From Aerococcus sp. (lineage in GTDB: Bacteria > Bacillota > Bacilli > Lactobacillales > Aerococcaceae): a stretch of DNA of 41,897 nucleotides. The position numbers were made by a program, and so were the translations under genes. How positions within the stretch are numbered: the stretch's first letter is position 1; every line of letters begins with the position of its first letter. The stretch covers positions 1 through 41,897 of the forward strand of contig JAUMZL010000018.1 in the NCBI GenBank assembly GCA_030528155.1. Direction: 5' to 3'. The notes below the pieces were generated by a model, which made no database searches, had not been told where the DNA came from, and saw nothing but the letters and a program-made list of their open reading frames with translations. Below are positions 16,979 to 25,067 of this stretch, in pieces.

Positions 16979-18013
16979 CTAGGGGGATTGTTGGCTAGAT
17001 GATGCTTTTTGATCCGACTGAGTACTTTCATTTCCAGCTGAGGAAGCTTCATCTTTTGATTTAACAGTGATAGTAACCTGCACTTCTTTTGGGGAAATAT
17101 CACTGGCATTGGTTGGAATGTTGAGCATGACCTCTTTTTCTGTCGATTGGGTGACATCAGACAGGTCAACTGTACCGGCGACCTCACTGATAGCATTCAA
17201 AACGGAAGAGTCACCATAAACAGTGACCTCTTTGACATCGTCAGGCAATGAAACCTCGTACGTCAGATTTTTATCACCATTTACTGTTTGGATTTTTATG
17301 GGGACTTTTTTGCCTTTAGGACGAATAGCAATCGTCGCTTTGACAGTTTCTGGTGACGGTGAGAGATTTAATACCTTGCCGTTCGCATCTTCAGTAATGA
17401 CGGTCACTTCGCTACTGTAGTCATTTTTTTGATTATTCGGCAGGGTGAGGTTAACATACACACGTTTGATCTGTTGCAAGGTTTCCTTGGAGCCAGTCAG
17501 TGTAATGCTATTAGGATTTGTCGTCTCCGAAGCAATTTCATACCCAGAAGCGACGCCTTCGCGATTATTGAGCTGAATTTCTACGGGGAAGGCTCGTGAT
17601 TCTAATTCAGAAATAGTGATCTCTGCTGTCGAAGGGGAGATGCGGTAAGACACCTCATCGGAGAGATTTTCCATTTTGAATTGAACATAGTGTGTCCCCG
17701 CCCCCAACTTCGCGAGATCCTCCGTCACTACGCGGAATTTCTTGCCTTGCAGGGTTTGATTAATCACATTTTTTGGCCCTTTCAATTCGACCGAAACAGA
17801 TTCAGGGATACCGGTGACATAGTATTGATCAATATCACCGGTCACGTGAACGGGAACATCAGAGATCGTTTCGGTGACTTCCTCACTCACATTGTTGAAG
17901 AGATTAGCAGCATTATTGCTGTGAACCTCGGTTTTGACATAGAAGAAGAGAATCATTGTGAGGAAGAAGGAGACGATAAGGGCAAAAATTTTGTTGCCAT
18001 AGAATTTATTCAT
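16979..18013 (-). CDS. cdaR: CdaA regulatory protein CdaR (YbbR domains)
   Basis: A 344-residue extracytoplasmic regulator of the c-di-AMP synthase. One N-terminal membrane helix (about 7-25) is followed by three YbbR-like beta-rich repeats (about 45-130, 130-215, 220-300) and a Ser/Gln-rich tail. The start is placed at 18013, inside the end of cdaA, because GGAGGGG lies six bases before it; longer versions from 18019 or 18070 lack good spacing. It overlaps cdaA by eight bases. Confidence 0.92.
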   Translation of the reverse strand: MNKFYGNKIFALIVSFFLTMILFFYVKTEVHSNNAANLFNNVSEEVTETISDVPVHVTGDIDQYYVTGIPESVSVELKGPKNVINQTLQGKKFRVVTEDLAKLGAGTHYVQFKMENLSDEVSYRISPSTAEITISELESRAFPVEIQLNNREGVASGYEIASETTNPNSITLTGSKETLQQIKRVYVNLTLPNNQKNDYSSEVTVITEDANGKVLNLSPSPETVKATIAIRPKGKKVPIKIQTVNGDKNLTYEVSLPDDVKEVTVYGDSSVLNAISEVAGTVDLSDVTQSTEKEVMLNIPTNASDISPKEVQVTITVKSKDEASSAGNESTQSDQKASSSQQSP

Positions 18014-18875
18014 CGTCATCCCCTCCCTTCTGCTTGTCGTCATTATCAGTGGTGAAGAAAGTCGAAGCAATTTTTAGCCAGATGGATTCGGCCTGGTCGG
18101 CTTCTTCATTGACGTAGTAGAGCGCGAGCATATCGTGAATTTCGTCTGAGGAGAGCTTGCGATGCAGGCGTCCTCCCTCCGTAATCGTGATTTCCCCAGT
18201 CTCTTCCGAAACGACAACCGTGATGGCGTCGGTCGTTTCACTGACGCCAACTGCCGCCCGGTGTCTGGTGCCGAGTTCTTTTGGAATATTAGGATTCTCA
18301 GAGAGTGGCAGGAAACTGGCTGCCGAGGTGATCTGCATGTCCTGAATAATCACAGCGCCGTCATGAAGCGGCGTATTCGGAATGAAGATATTAATCAGCA
18401 ATTGCGAGGTAATATCCGCATTGAGGTTGATGCCGGTATCCGCAATATCATTGAGCGACTGTTCATTCTGAATGGTGATCAATGCGCCAATGCGCCGTTT
18501 CGACATGTATTCGCACGCTTTGATAATCGATTGAATCATCTGTTCACCAGGGTTAGCATAATTATGTTTGCGGGAAACAAATAAACTCTGACCGACTTTT
18601 TCTAAGCCACTGCGAATTTCAGGTTGGAAAATAATGATCACGCCCAGAGCGGCCCATTGAATAATGCTATTCATGATCCAATCGAGCGTCTCGAGATGGA
18701 AGAGAGTACTCAGCGTTTTTATCAGTAAAAAGACAATCACACCACTTAAAATGTTGAGTGCGCGCTTGTTACGGATCATCTTGATGAGTTGGTAAATCAA
18801 AAACCAGACGATCAAAATATCGACAACATTAAAAAGATGTTGCCAAGCGAATAGCTTTGACAAGTCGATGTGCAT
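18006..18875 (-). CDS. cdaA: Diadenylate cyclase CdaA (c-di-AMP synthase)
   Basis: A 289-residue membrane enzyme making c-di-AMP from two ATP. Three N-terminal helices (about 17-34, 41-60, 66-83) precede the DAC domain. The motifs LHDGA (170-174) and GTRHRAA (202-208) are intact. The C-terminus is an acidic tail. ATG 18875 is preferred over 18944 because AGAGGAACG precedes it and homologues start near the first helix. It is first in cdaA-cdaR-glmM. Its product controls K+ and osmolyte uptake, relevant to kup in this window. Confidence 0.96.
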   Translation of the reverse strand: MHIDLSKLFAWQHLFNVVDILIVWFLIYQLIKMIRNKRALNILSGVIVFLLIKTLSTLFHLETLDWIMNSIIQWAALGVIIIFQPEIRSGLEKVGQSLFVSRKHNYANPGEQMIQSIIKACEYMSKRRIGALITIQNEQSLNDIADTGINLNADITSQLLINIFIPNTPLHDGAVIIQDMQITSAASFLPLSENPNIPKELGTRHRAAVGVSETTDAITVVVSEETGEITITEGGRLHRKLSSDEIHDMLALYYVNEEADQAESIWLKIASTFFTTDNDDKQKGGDDDE

Positions 18876-18934
18876 GATACTCGTTCCTCTCCCATTCATT
18901 TTCATGGCACATTGGCCACTTATCTGCAATATCC

Positions 18935-18943
18935 AGTATAGCA
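18935..18943 (-). promoter_or_regulatory. Extended -10 promoter of cdaA-cdaR-glmM
   Basis: On the minus strand TGC-TATACT forms an extended -10 element about 60 bases before the cdaA start; no good -35 is seen. Confidence 0.55.
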
Positions 18944-19159
18944 TAGCCTTTTTTTGCGGTTAGTAGAAAAAAAGCAATTTAGAAAACTTTTACTAAAAAC
19001 AAGCGACGATTTTAGTGAAGAATGAAAATTATTAGCGGAATCATAGACAGTGGATAGAGAAATGGTAAATTTCAGTACCTTTTGCGGATACGTCGTTATG
19101 ATTGACAATAATGAATATGGAGAGGGGCAGGTGTTTCGTCGACGTTAGGGGAGAGGATC

Positions 19160-19168
19160 TGCTATCAT
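19160..19168 (+). promoter_or_regulatory. Extended -10 candidate for rbsR
   Basis: TGC-TATCAT lies 28 bases before the GTG start of rbsR. A palindrome CGTCGACG at 19137-19144 sits where a regulator could block it. Confidence 0.35.
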
Positions 19169-19195
19169 ATACGGAGAATGTAAGGGGGGAAAAAT

Positions 19196-20197
19196 GTGAC
19201 TCGAAAAAAAGTGACGATTAAAGATGTCGCACAAGCTGCTGGCGTGTCTATTACGACCGTGTCTTTAATCTTGAATGGCAATGATCAGCGCTTCAGTGAC
19301 CAAACCATCCAAAAAGTAAAAACTACTGCCCAGTCTCTCAACTATCAGGCGGACTATTTTGCCCAACGCCTAACGCAACGTGAGAGCTCGGCGATTGGCA
19401 TTATTGTGCCCGATATTACCAATCCTTTCTTTGGGCGAGTGATTCATGGTGTGGAATCTGTGCTCTTTCAGCAGCACTTTGTCACCTTGTTGGCCAATAC
19501 CGATGCAGATTTTGCCAAGGAGCAGAATTATCTCGCTGAATTTGTACGCCGTGGGACGGACGGGTTTATCATCCTCAGTTCAGCCATTTCTGATAGCGAT
19601 ATTATCGAAAATTTAGAGGCGAATGACCGCCCCTTTATCGTCCTGGATCAGAAGGAGGAACTGGGTGAACATGACCGCGTCTCTGTCGATGACTACCGCG
19701 GTGGTGCCTTGGCGGGAGATCATTTAAAGGCATTAGGACATGAAAAAGTGGCCGCAGTGTTTCCAAATTCTAGTTTAGTGAACCTCAAACACCGCTTGGA
19801 TGGTTTCCAATCTGTCTATCCTAAAGCTACAGTCATCGCCTCGCCCTTGACGAAGACAGGTGGAGAAGCAGCGACTAAGCAGGTCGTGATGAGCGGAGCA
19901 ACAGCCGTATTTGCAGCCAATGATGAGATTGCGTTTGGGTTGTACCGTGGCTTTCGGCAATTGGGATACCATATTCCAGAAGATATCAGTATTGTGGGGT
20001 ATGATGATAGCGAAATGGCTACCTATGTTACTCCAGGATTGACGAGCGTGGCGCAACCGGCGGAAGAATTGGGTCAAGTTGCCGCACAATTATTGGTCCA
20101 GCGCCTTAAACAGCCAACTGCCCCCTTTCAAACGAAAAAACTGCCGGTTGCCTTGATCGAACGACAATCAACCGCGCCATTGTTACGTGAACATTAG
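19196..20197 (+). CDS. rbsR: Ribose operon repressor, LacI family
   Basis: A 333-residue LacI/GalR repressor. The helix-turn-helix is at about 6-26 (IKDVAQAAGVSITTVSLILN), followed by the hinge region and a periplasmic-binding-protein-like sensor domain (about 60-330). GTG start with AAGGGGGGA upstream. It sits directly before rbsK-rbsD-rbsU in the same direction but has its own promoter region; a ribose or ribose-phosphate effector is inferred from this context. Confidence 0.88.
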   Translation: MTRKKVTIKDVAQAAGVSITTVSLILNGNDQRFSDQTIQKVKTTAQSLNYQADYFAQRLTQRESSAIGIIVPDITNPFFGRVIHGVESVLFQQHFVTLLANTDADFAKEQNYLAEFVRRGTDGFIILSSAISDSDIIENLEANDRPFIVLDQKEELGEHDRVSVDDYRGGALAGDHLKALGHEKVAAVFPNSSLVNLKHRLDGFQSVYPKATVIASPLTKTGGEAATKQVVMSGATAVFAANDEIAFGLYRGFRQLGYHIPEDISIVGYDDSEMATYVTPGLTSVAQPAEELGQVAAQLLVQRLKQPTAPFQTKKLPVALIERQSTAPLLREH

Positions 20198-20248
20198 TCG
20201 TTCATAAGTTGAAATGACGATGAAGGAATGCAGCGCGGTGAGATATTC

Positions 20249-20277
20249 TTGAAATCGCTTCAAATTCATGGTACTAT
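20249..20277 (+). promoter_or_regulatory. rbsKDU promoter with a cre-like site over the -35
   Basis: TTGAAA (20249-20254), 17 bases, TACTAT (20272-20277) is a strong promoter. The -35 lies inside TTGAAATCGCTTCAA (20249-20263), which fits the catabolite-response consensus WTGNAANCGNWNNCW at all but one position. CcpA repression is inferred. Confidence 0.7.
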
Positions 20278-20286
20278 CTCACTAAA

Positions 20287-20304
20287 TTGTTAAAGCGTTT
20301 TACT
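20287..20304 (+). promoter_or_regulatory. Putative RbsR operator
   Basis: TTAAAGCGTTTTA is a LacI-type half-palindrome centred on CG, placed at the expected transcription start, just after the -10 box. Repression by the adjacent RbsR is inferred. Confidence 0.5.
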
Positions 20305-20359
20305 AGTTGCTGTTAACCTAATAACAGCGAGTAAGTAAAAAAGAAAAGGAGTTACCGTA

Positions 20360-21268
20360 ATGAACAGAGTGACAGTGATTGGCAGTATCAATCTAGATCG
20401 TACTATCCGTGTGCCTTATATGCCAAAACCAGGCGAGACCATGCATTCGACCGAAGTGTTCTCTGCTGGCGGTGGTAAAGGAGCCAACCAAGCCGTTGCG
20501 GCAGCGCGTTTAGGGGCAGAAACTCGCTTTATCGGAGCGGTTGGAGATGATGAGTCCGGTCAAATGACCTATGAATTATTGTCTGAAGAAGGTATTGACT
20601 TAGAAGGCGTGGCACGTCTTACGGGAACAGCAACGGGTCAAGCTTATATTATCGTTGATGACAATGGGGAAAATAGCATCATGTTGCACGGCGGCGCTAA
20701 TCAAGCCTTTACCCCAGAACATGTGCGCCAATATGAAGAAAAAATTGCTAACAGTGATTTCGTGATCACACAATTTGAAAGTGATGTGCCAAGTAGCATT
20801 GAAGCGTTCAAATTGGCACACCAACACGGGGTGAAAACGATCCTCAACCCAGCCCCAGCCATGAAGGAAGTGCCCAAAGAACTGCTCGAAAATACAGATA
20901 TGATCGTGCCAAACGAAACAGAAACGGAAATTTTAACTGGTATTCACGTGGAAACGGAAGCAGATATGAAAGCAGCTGCCAAACAGTTGCATGACCAAGG
21001 CGTGCCGATGGTTTTAATCACTGTGGGTAGCAAAGGGGCCTTCTACGATGGGTTCAACAAGAGCGGCATGATTCCTGCCTTTAAAGTGAAAGCAGTAGAT
21101 ACAACGGCTGCTGGGGATACGTTTATCGGTGCATTGGCGAGTGAATTGGCTGCTGATTTCTCCAATATTGAGGCTGCCATCAAACATGCCAACAAAGCGT
21201 CTTCATTAACCGTACAACGCTTTGGTGCACAACCTTCTATTCCCTACCTCAGTGAATTAGAAGCCTAA
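20360..21268 (+). CDS. rbsK: Ribokinase
   Basis: A 302-residue PfkB-family kinase that phosphorylates ribose to ribose-5-phosphate with ATP. Near the N-terminus GGGKGANQAVAAARLG is the sugar-binding motif; DTTAAGDTFIGAL (about 246-258) holds the catalytic Asp and anion hole. Length is normal. AAAAGGAG is the ribosome binding site. First gene of rbsK-rbsD-rbsU. Confidence 0.96.
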   Translation: MNRVTVIGSINLDRTIRVPYMPKPGETMHSTEVFSAGGGKGANQAVAAARLGAETRFIGAVGDDESGQMTYELLSEEGIDLEGVARLTGTATGQAYIIVDDNGENSIMLHGGANQAFTPEHVRQYEEKIANSDFVITQFESDVPSSIEAFKLAHQHGVKTILNPAPAMKEVPKELLENTDMIVPNETETEILTGIHVETEADMKAAAKQLHDQGVPMVLITVGSKGAFYDGFNKSGMIPAFKVKAVDTTAAGDTFIGALASELAADFSNIEAAIKHANKASSLTVQRFGAQPSIPYLSELEA

Positions 21269-21292
21269 CATCAAGCAGAAAGGAAATGCAAA

Positions 21293-21688
21293 ATGAAAAA
21301 AACAAAAGTGATTAACTCAGACCTCTCCCGTGTGATTAGCCAGATGGGCCATTTCGATAAATTAGCGATCGGTGATGCCGGTATGCCAGTGCCAGCCGAT
21401 TGCGAAAAGATTGATCTAGCCGTGACGAATGGCATTCCAAGCTTTATGGATGTTTTGAACAATGTATTGGAAGAGCTGGAAGTTCAGCGGATCTATCTGG
21501 CGGATGAAATCAAAACCGAAAATCCAGATATGTTAACAGCCATCCAAGAACGCTTACCAGAAACCCCAATTACCTTTATCCCTCACGCTGAAATGAAAAA
21601 AGATTTAAGTCAATGTCATGCCTTTGTGCGCACAGGGGAGATGACCCCTTACGCTAACATTGAATTAGAAAGTGGTGTGGTCTTCTAA
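21293..21688 (+). CDS. rbsD: D-ribose pyranase
   Basis: A 131-residue enzyme interconverting pyranose and furanose forms of ribose, supplying the furanose to RbsK. The N-terminal [15 protein letters not shown] block carries the catalytic His (H20) and the GDAGMP loop. The C-terminal [11 protein letters not shown] stretch is typical. It starts 24 bases after rbsK with AAAGGAAA upstream, and its stop shares a base with the rbsU start. Confidence 0.96.
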   Translation: MKKTKVINSDLSRVISQMGHFDKLAIGDAGMPVPADCEKIDLAVTNGIPSFMDVLNNVLEELEVQRIYLADEIKTENPDMLTAIQERLPETPITFIPHAEMKKDLSQCHAFVRTGEMTPYANIELESGVVF

Positions 21689-22578
21689 TGAATCCAGTAG
21701 CTTTATTGATCGGGCTAGGCCCATTACTTGGGTGGGGGCTATTTCCAACCGTTGCCACTAAAATCGGTGGGAAACCCGTCAACCAGATTTTAGGGACGAC
21801 GCTCGGTACCTTGATCTTCGCTTTGGTGTACGCACTCGTTAATGGATATGCGTTGCCAACAGGGATCGATTTGATGTGGACGATTCTCTCCGGTATTGGG
21901 TGGGCATCGGCGCAGATCATTACGTTCATGTCCTTCCGCTTGGTGGGGTCTTCGCGCGCCATGCCGGTGACCACTGCCTTCCAATTAATCGGGGCATCGC
22001 TGTGGGGCGTTATCGTTCTTGGTGACTGGCCAGGCCTCATGCCAAAAGTTGTCGGCTTCCTTGCTTTAATCGTGATTATTGCAGGGGCATACATGACTGT
22101 TTGGCAAGAAAATAAAACCGCTTCTAAAGCTGGTGCGCTCTCCAAGGCAGTCGGCATGTTAGCAGTTGGGGAAATCGGATACTTAGTGTATTCTGCAGCC
22201 CCTCAAGCTGCGGCAGCGCATGGTGTTAATGGACAACAAGCCTTCCTCCCACAAGCCATTGGAATGGTGATTGTGGCAGTGGTATACAGTTTGGTTCAAT
22301 CACGCTCTGGCGACTCTCCATTGACCGAAGCAGTTTCTTACAAGCATATTATTTCGGGCTTCTTCTTTGCCTTTGCCGCTTTGACTTACCTCATTTCTGC
22401 TCAACCAGATATGAATGGGCTGGCAACTGGATTTATCCTCTCCCAAACATCAGTAGTATTAGCAACCCTAACCGGTATTTGGTTCTTGGGTGAGAAGAAG
22501 ACAAAACGAGAAATGCAAGTGACGATTGTCGGGTTAGTGCTCATTCTACTGGCAGCGACCGTTACTGTCTTGATCTAA
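21688..22578 (+). CDS. rbsU: Ribose/glucose uptake protein, GRP family (RbsU)
   Basis: A 296-residue membrane protein with ten predicted helices of the DMT-superfamily GRP group, which includes the RbsU ribose and GlcU glucose transporters of lactic acid bacteria and staphylococci. Motifs LIGLGPLLGWGLFPT and KIGGKPVNQILGTTLG are characteristic. Context with rbsD and rbsK makes ribose the likely substrate, imported by proton symport. TAATG overlap with rbsD gives coupled translation. Confidence 0.92.
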   Translation: MNPVALLIGLGPLLGWGLFPTVATKIGGKPVNQILGTTLGTLIFALVYALVNGYALPTGIDLMWTILSGIGWASAQIITFMSFRLVGSSRAMPVTTAFQLIGASLWGVIVLGDWPGLMPKVVGFLALIVIIAGAYMTVWQENKTASKAGALSKAVGMLAVGEIGYLVYSAAPQAAAAHGVNGQQAFLPQAIGMVIVAVVYSLVQSRSGDSPLTEAVSYKHIISGFFFAFAALTYLISAQPDMNGLATGFILSQTSVVLATLTGIWFLGEKKTKREMQVTIVGLVLILLAATVTVLI

Positions 22579-22600
22579 TTGAATCTAATTGGTGATTTTT

Positions 22601-22632
22601 GGGCAGCTCTTCTAATACGGGGCTGCCTTTTT
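22601..22632 (+). terminator. Intrinsic terminator of the rbs operon
   Basis: GGCAGC (22602-22607) pairs with GCTGCC, with G-rich inner pairs, then TTTTT. Confidence 0.9.
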
Positions 22633-22655
22633 CATGGGTTTTCACACGCTAAGGG

Positions 22656-22685
22656 TTGAAAAAAGTAGGCGGTTGATGGTATGAT
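22656..22685 (+). promoter_or_regulatory. Promoter of the tRNA-Tyr/tRNA-Gln unit
   Basis: TTGAAA (22656-22661), 18 bases, TATGAT (22680-22685), about 27 bases before tRNA-Tyr. Confidence 0.75.
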
Positions 22686-22712
22686 AACGAAGTGGTCTTA
22701 AAGATCAGGCAT

Positions 22713-22794
22713 GGAGGGATAGCGAAGTGGCTAAACGCAGCGGACTGTAAATCCGCCCTCTCAGAGTTCGAAGGTTCGAATCCTTCTCCCTCCA
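22713..22794 (+). tRNA. tRNA-Tyr (anticodon GUA)
   Basis: An 82-base type II tRNA with a long variable arm. Acceptor arms GGAGGGA and TCCCTCC pair, with A as discriminator. The anticodon stem and loop hold GTA, and the T arm has GGTTCGAATCC. The 3' CCA is not encoded. Confidence 0.97.
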
Positions 22795-22803
22795 TTTTAT
22801 TAT

Positions 22804-22875
22804 TGGGATATAGCCAAGCGGTAAGGCAACAGACTTTGACTCTGTCATGCGCTGGTTCGAATCCAGCTATCCCAG
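22804..22875 (+). tRNA. tRNA-Gln (anticodon UUG)
   Basis: A 72-base tRNA with acceptor arms TGGGATA and TATCCCA, discriminator G, anticodon TTG in loop CTTTGAC and T loop TTCGAAT. It lies nine bases after tRNA-Tyr and shares its transcript. Confidence 0.97.
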
Positions 22876-22880
22876 TTCCT

Positions 22881-22909
22881 AGCGTCCCAGAACAAGGGGC
22901 GCTTTTTTT
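22881..22909 (+). terminator. Terminator of the tRNA pair
   Basis: AGCGTCCC and GGGGCGCT pair around AGAACAA, then seven T. Confidence 0.92.
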
Positions 22910-22931
22910 ATTCGCCCAGTCATTGTCTGCA

Positions 22932-22973
22932 CAAAAAACGGCCGAAAGGTGAGAGTAATCCCACTTTTCGGCC
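22932..22973 (-). terminator. Terminator of the minus-strand five-gene unit
   Basis: GGCCGAAA-GGTG pairs with CCAC-TTTTCGGCC. On the minus strand the stem is followed by a T run (A run 22933-22938 on plus). Confidence 0.9.
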
Positions 22974-22988
22974 ATTTTTATGGCGATA

Positions 22989-23579
22989 TTATGATTTACT
23001 TTGCCGATCACGCAGAGCAATGAGAGGGCGGGTGATGATTGGTGTCAATACCGCTGCTACTAAGACTTCAAAGATGGCATTAAAGGCCACAGCGGCTACA
23101 AAGGCAATCAAAACAGCTGATTCCGGAATGTGCATGATCTGCGCATAGGTGGTTTTAGCGAAGAGCACAACCGCAATCGTCACCAAGACGGTGTTCGTCA
23201 ATGCACCGATTGCGCCAGAAATAGCTCCTGCTTTCAGTGGGCCCATTCGTTTGGCTAACTGCTGATAGAGAAACCCCACGATAACGCCAACGAGCAGACG
23301 TGGCAGGATGGCAACGATAGGATTGTAGAAGATGGGGGAGAGAATGTTTGGCTGCACGAGGTTACGAATAAGCGCGAGTACACCCCAAATCCCCCCGAGG
23401 ATCGCTCCTCCCTGAACGCCGAGAAGGACAGCCCCAATGATGACGGTGACATGAGCGATCGTTACGTTAGCAAAGCCCAGCGGTAGATATCCCAGCCATG
23501 GCACGAATGTCTGAATAATGAGGACGGCACTGATCAAGCTGAGCACCGTCAGTACATAAATTTTGTGTTTATTTTTCAT
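22989..23579 (-). CDS. ECF transporter S component (vitamin-type substrate unknown)
   Basis: A 196-residue integral membrane protein with about six helices. The IAHVTVIIGAVLLG segment and IFYNPIVAILPRLLVG match the energy-coupling-factor substrate-binding family (Pfam ECF_trnsprt, PF12822-like). It would pair with a shared EcfAA'T module, absent here. Start 23579 has AAGGAGAG upstream and overlaps the Nudix stop by 11 bases; 23609 is an in-frame extension inside the Nudix gene. Pantothenate is one possibility because the upstream gene resembles CoA-cleaving Nudix enzymes, but that is inference. No riboswitch precedes it. Confidence 0.8.
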   Translation of the reverse strand: MKNKHKIYVLTVLSLISAVLIIQTFVPWLGYLPLGFANVTIAHVTVIIGAVLLGVQGGAILGGIWGVLALIRNLVQPNILSPIFYNPIVAILPRLLVGVIVGFLYQQLAKRMGPLKAGAISGAIGALTNTVLVTIAVVLFAKTTYAQIMHIPESAVLIAFVAAVAFNAIFEVLVAAVLTPIITRPLIALRDRQSKS

Positions 23580-24237
23580 AATACTCTCCTTCATTGCGCA
23601 GTAATTCACACCAGCGCGCAGTGAGTTCTGCCGTCATGCCCCAGAGGTGTTCCTTTTTGATGGGATAAAAGGGCACTGATGAAACTTGTGGGAAAAAATG
23701 ATAGTGACGGCCATTAGGAATACGATCATAGGGAAAATCATCATCTACCTGGATTTCAGCTTTGAGCGTGTGCCATTCCGGTCTTAGCGTGAGGAGTTTC
23801 GCCACGGGAAGCGTGAAAAGGTGATCCACTTCGTTTGGGTTGGTTGTGAAATCAGAGGGAGTATGTTTCCCTAAATAACCGACGAAACACTGAATCCAAC
23901 GATCATGTCGCACCAGCATGTCCATTTTCCCCATCAATTCGATCTGATCACGAGAGATTCCCAGCTCTTCCTCAGTTTCTCGGAGCGCGGCAGCTTGAAA
24001 ACTTTCTCCATCTTCCACCTGCCCACCTGGAAAGGCTGCATCTCCGCTCTGTGAGATGCCGTGCGCCCGCACTTCATAGAGCAAGGAGAGGCCAGACGGT
24101 GTGTCGATCAGTGGCATCAAAACAGCATAGCGTTTGGTGATACCTAGGGGCTTAGGTTTATAATCCCTGAACGTTTGCTGGATTTGTTGCAGGGTAGGAG
24201 GTTGAGATGAAGACGGTGGATTAGTCATTGAAGACAT
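23569..24237 (-). CDS. Nudix hydrolase, CoA pyrophosphatase-like (NudL group)
   Basis: A 222-residue Nudix enzyme. The Nudix box is complete at about 76-98 (GGQVEDGESFQAAALRETEEELG), preceded by a UPF0035-like stretch (LLYEVRAHGISQSGDAAFPGG) found in CoA diphosphatases. It would cleave CoA or derivatives to phosphopantetheine and 3',5'-ADP. The start overlaps the end of the HAD gene by 17 bases; a second Met at 24228 also lies in the overlap, and neither has a strong ribosome binding site, so translation is probably coupled. Confidence 0.83.
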   Translation of the reverse strand: MSSMTNPPSSSQPPTLQQIQQTFRDYKPKPLGITKRYAVLMPLIDTPSGLSLLYEVRAHGISQSGDAAFPGGQVEDGESFQAAALRETEEELGISRDQIELMGKMDMLVRHDRWIQCFVGYLGKHTPSDFTTNPNEVDHLFTLPVAKLLTLRPEWHTLKAEIQVDDDFPYDRIPNGRHYHFFPQVSSVPFYPIKKEHLWGMTAELTARWCELLRNEGEYYEK

Positions 24238-25030
24238 AGGTCATCAAGCTTTCTGCAATGCCATCGTGATTATTATCTAAGGTCACACTATCAGCCATCG
24301 CTTTGACGCTATCGATGGCATTACCCATAGCGATGCCAACCCCGGCCCATTTCAACATGGCAATGTCATTCTCGTTGTCGCCGAATGCCATAATGCAATT
24401 TTGAGGAATCCCCGTTTTCTCTGAGAGTTGCATCAGACCGTTCCCTTTATTGACATTTTTCGGTGTGAACTCAAGGAAGTAAGGGGCGCTGCGCATGATT
24501 TCAAAACGGGTATAGAAGTCTTTCGGCAGAACCTCCATGACTTCAACAATACGGTCGGGATCGGCCGTGATCATCATTTTAGTGGGGGAGAGGTCTTTGG
24601 GATCGTTGATAAAATCACGGACGCTGACGCCCATATGCACAATTTCCGCCTCCATTTCGGCATAGCGATAACGTGGAGTGTCCAACAGTACGATGTTCTT
24701 TTCTGCGTAAGTATGCACATCAACTGCTTGATCTAGCGCAAAATTGGCCACATCGGCTAAATCTTTGGCGTCAAGTGCTGCTTGGTAGAGCACATCGTTG
24801 GTAGTTAAATCAAGCACGAGACCGCCATTGAAACAACTCGCGTAACGCACGCGCCGAGCTCCAATTTTTTCGACAATGGGTTCAACTCCAGAGTAAGGAC
24901 GCCCAGAATTGATCACGATTTCAATCCCTTTTTCATGGAGTTGGTCTAAGGCAGCTTTAGTGCTAGGGACAAGTTCATGGTTGTCGTTAAGCAAGGTACC
25001 GTCAATATCAAAAGCAACTAGTTGAATCAT
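24221..25030 (-). CDS. Cof-type HAD-IIB family phosphatase
   Basis: A 269-residue haloacid-dehalogenase phosphatase. Motif I DIDGTLL (8-14, nucleophile D8), motif II Ser in NSGRP (about 41-45), motif IV GDNENDIAML with the Mg-binding acids (about 217-226). The cap between about 85 and 190 is type IIB. Relatives dephosphorylate sugar phosphates or flavin/pyridoxal phosphates; the substrate is not predictable here. AAAGGAG lies before the start. It sits 37 bases after the GH13-like gene and overlaps the Nudix gene. Confidence 0.9.
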   Translation of the reverse strand: MIQLVAFDIDGTLLNDNHELVPSTKAALDQLHEKGIEIVINSGRPYSGVEPIVEKIGARRVRYASCFNGGLVLDLTTNDVLYQAALDAKDLADVANFALDQAVDVHTYAEKNIVLLDTPRYRYAEMEAEIVHMGVSVRDFINDPKDLSPTKMMITADPDRIVEVMEVLPKDFYTRFEIMRSAPYFLEFTPKNVNKGNGLMQLSEKTGIPQNCIMAFGDNENDIAMLKWAGVGIAMGNAIDSVKAMADSVTLDNNHDGIAESLMTYVFND

Positions 25031-25067
25031 AAATGCTCCTTTGTCTAAGTGTCATGAATAAAAAGAA

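Noticed and set aside
22649-23020. Minus-strand open frame of 123 codons containing GEGFEPSNSERADLQSAAFSHFAIPP-like sequence
   Set aside because: It is the reverse translation of the tRNA-Tyr and tRNA-Gln genes, a well-known source of false proteins.
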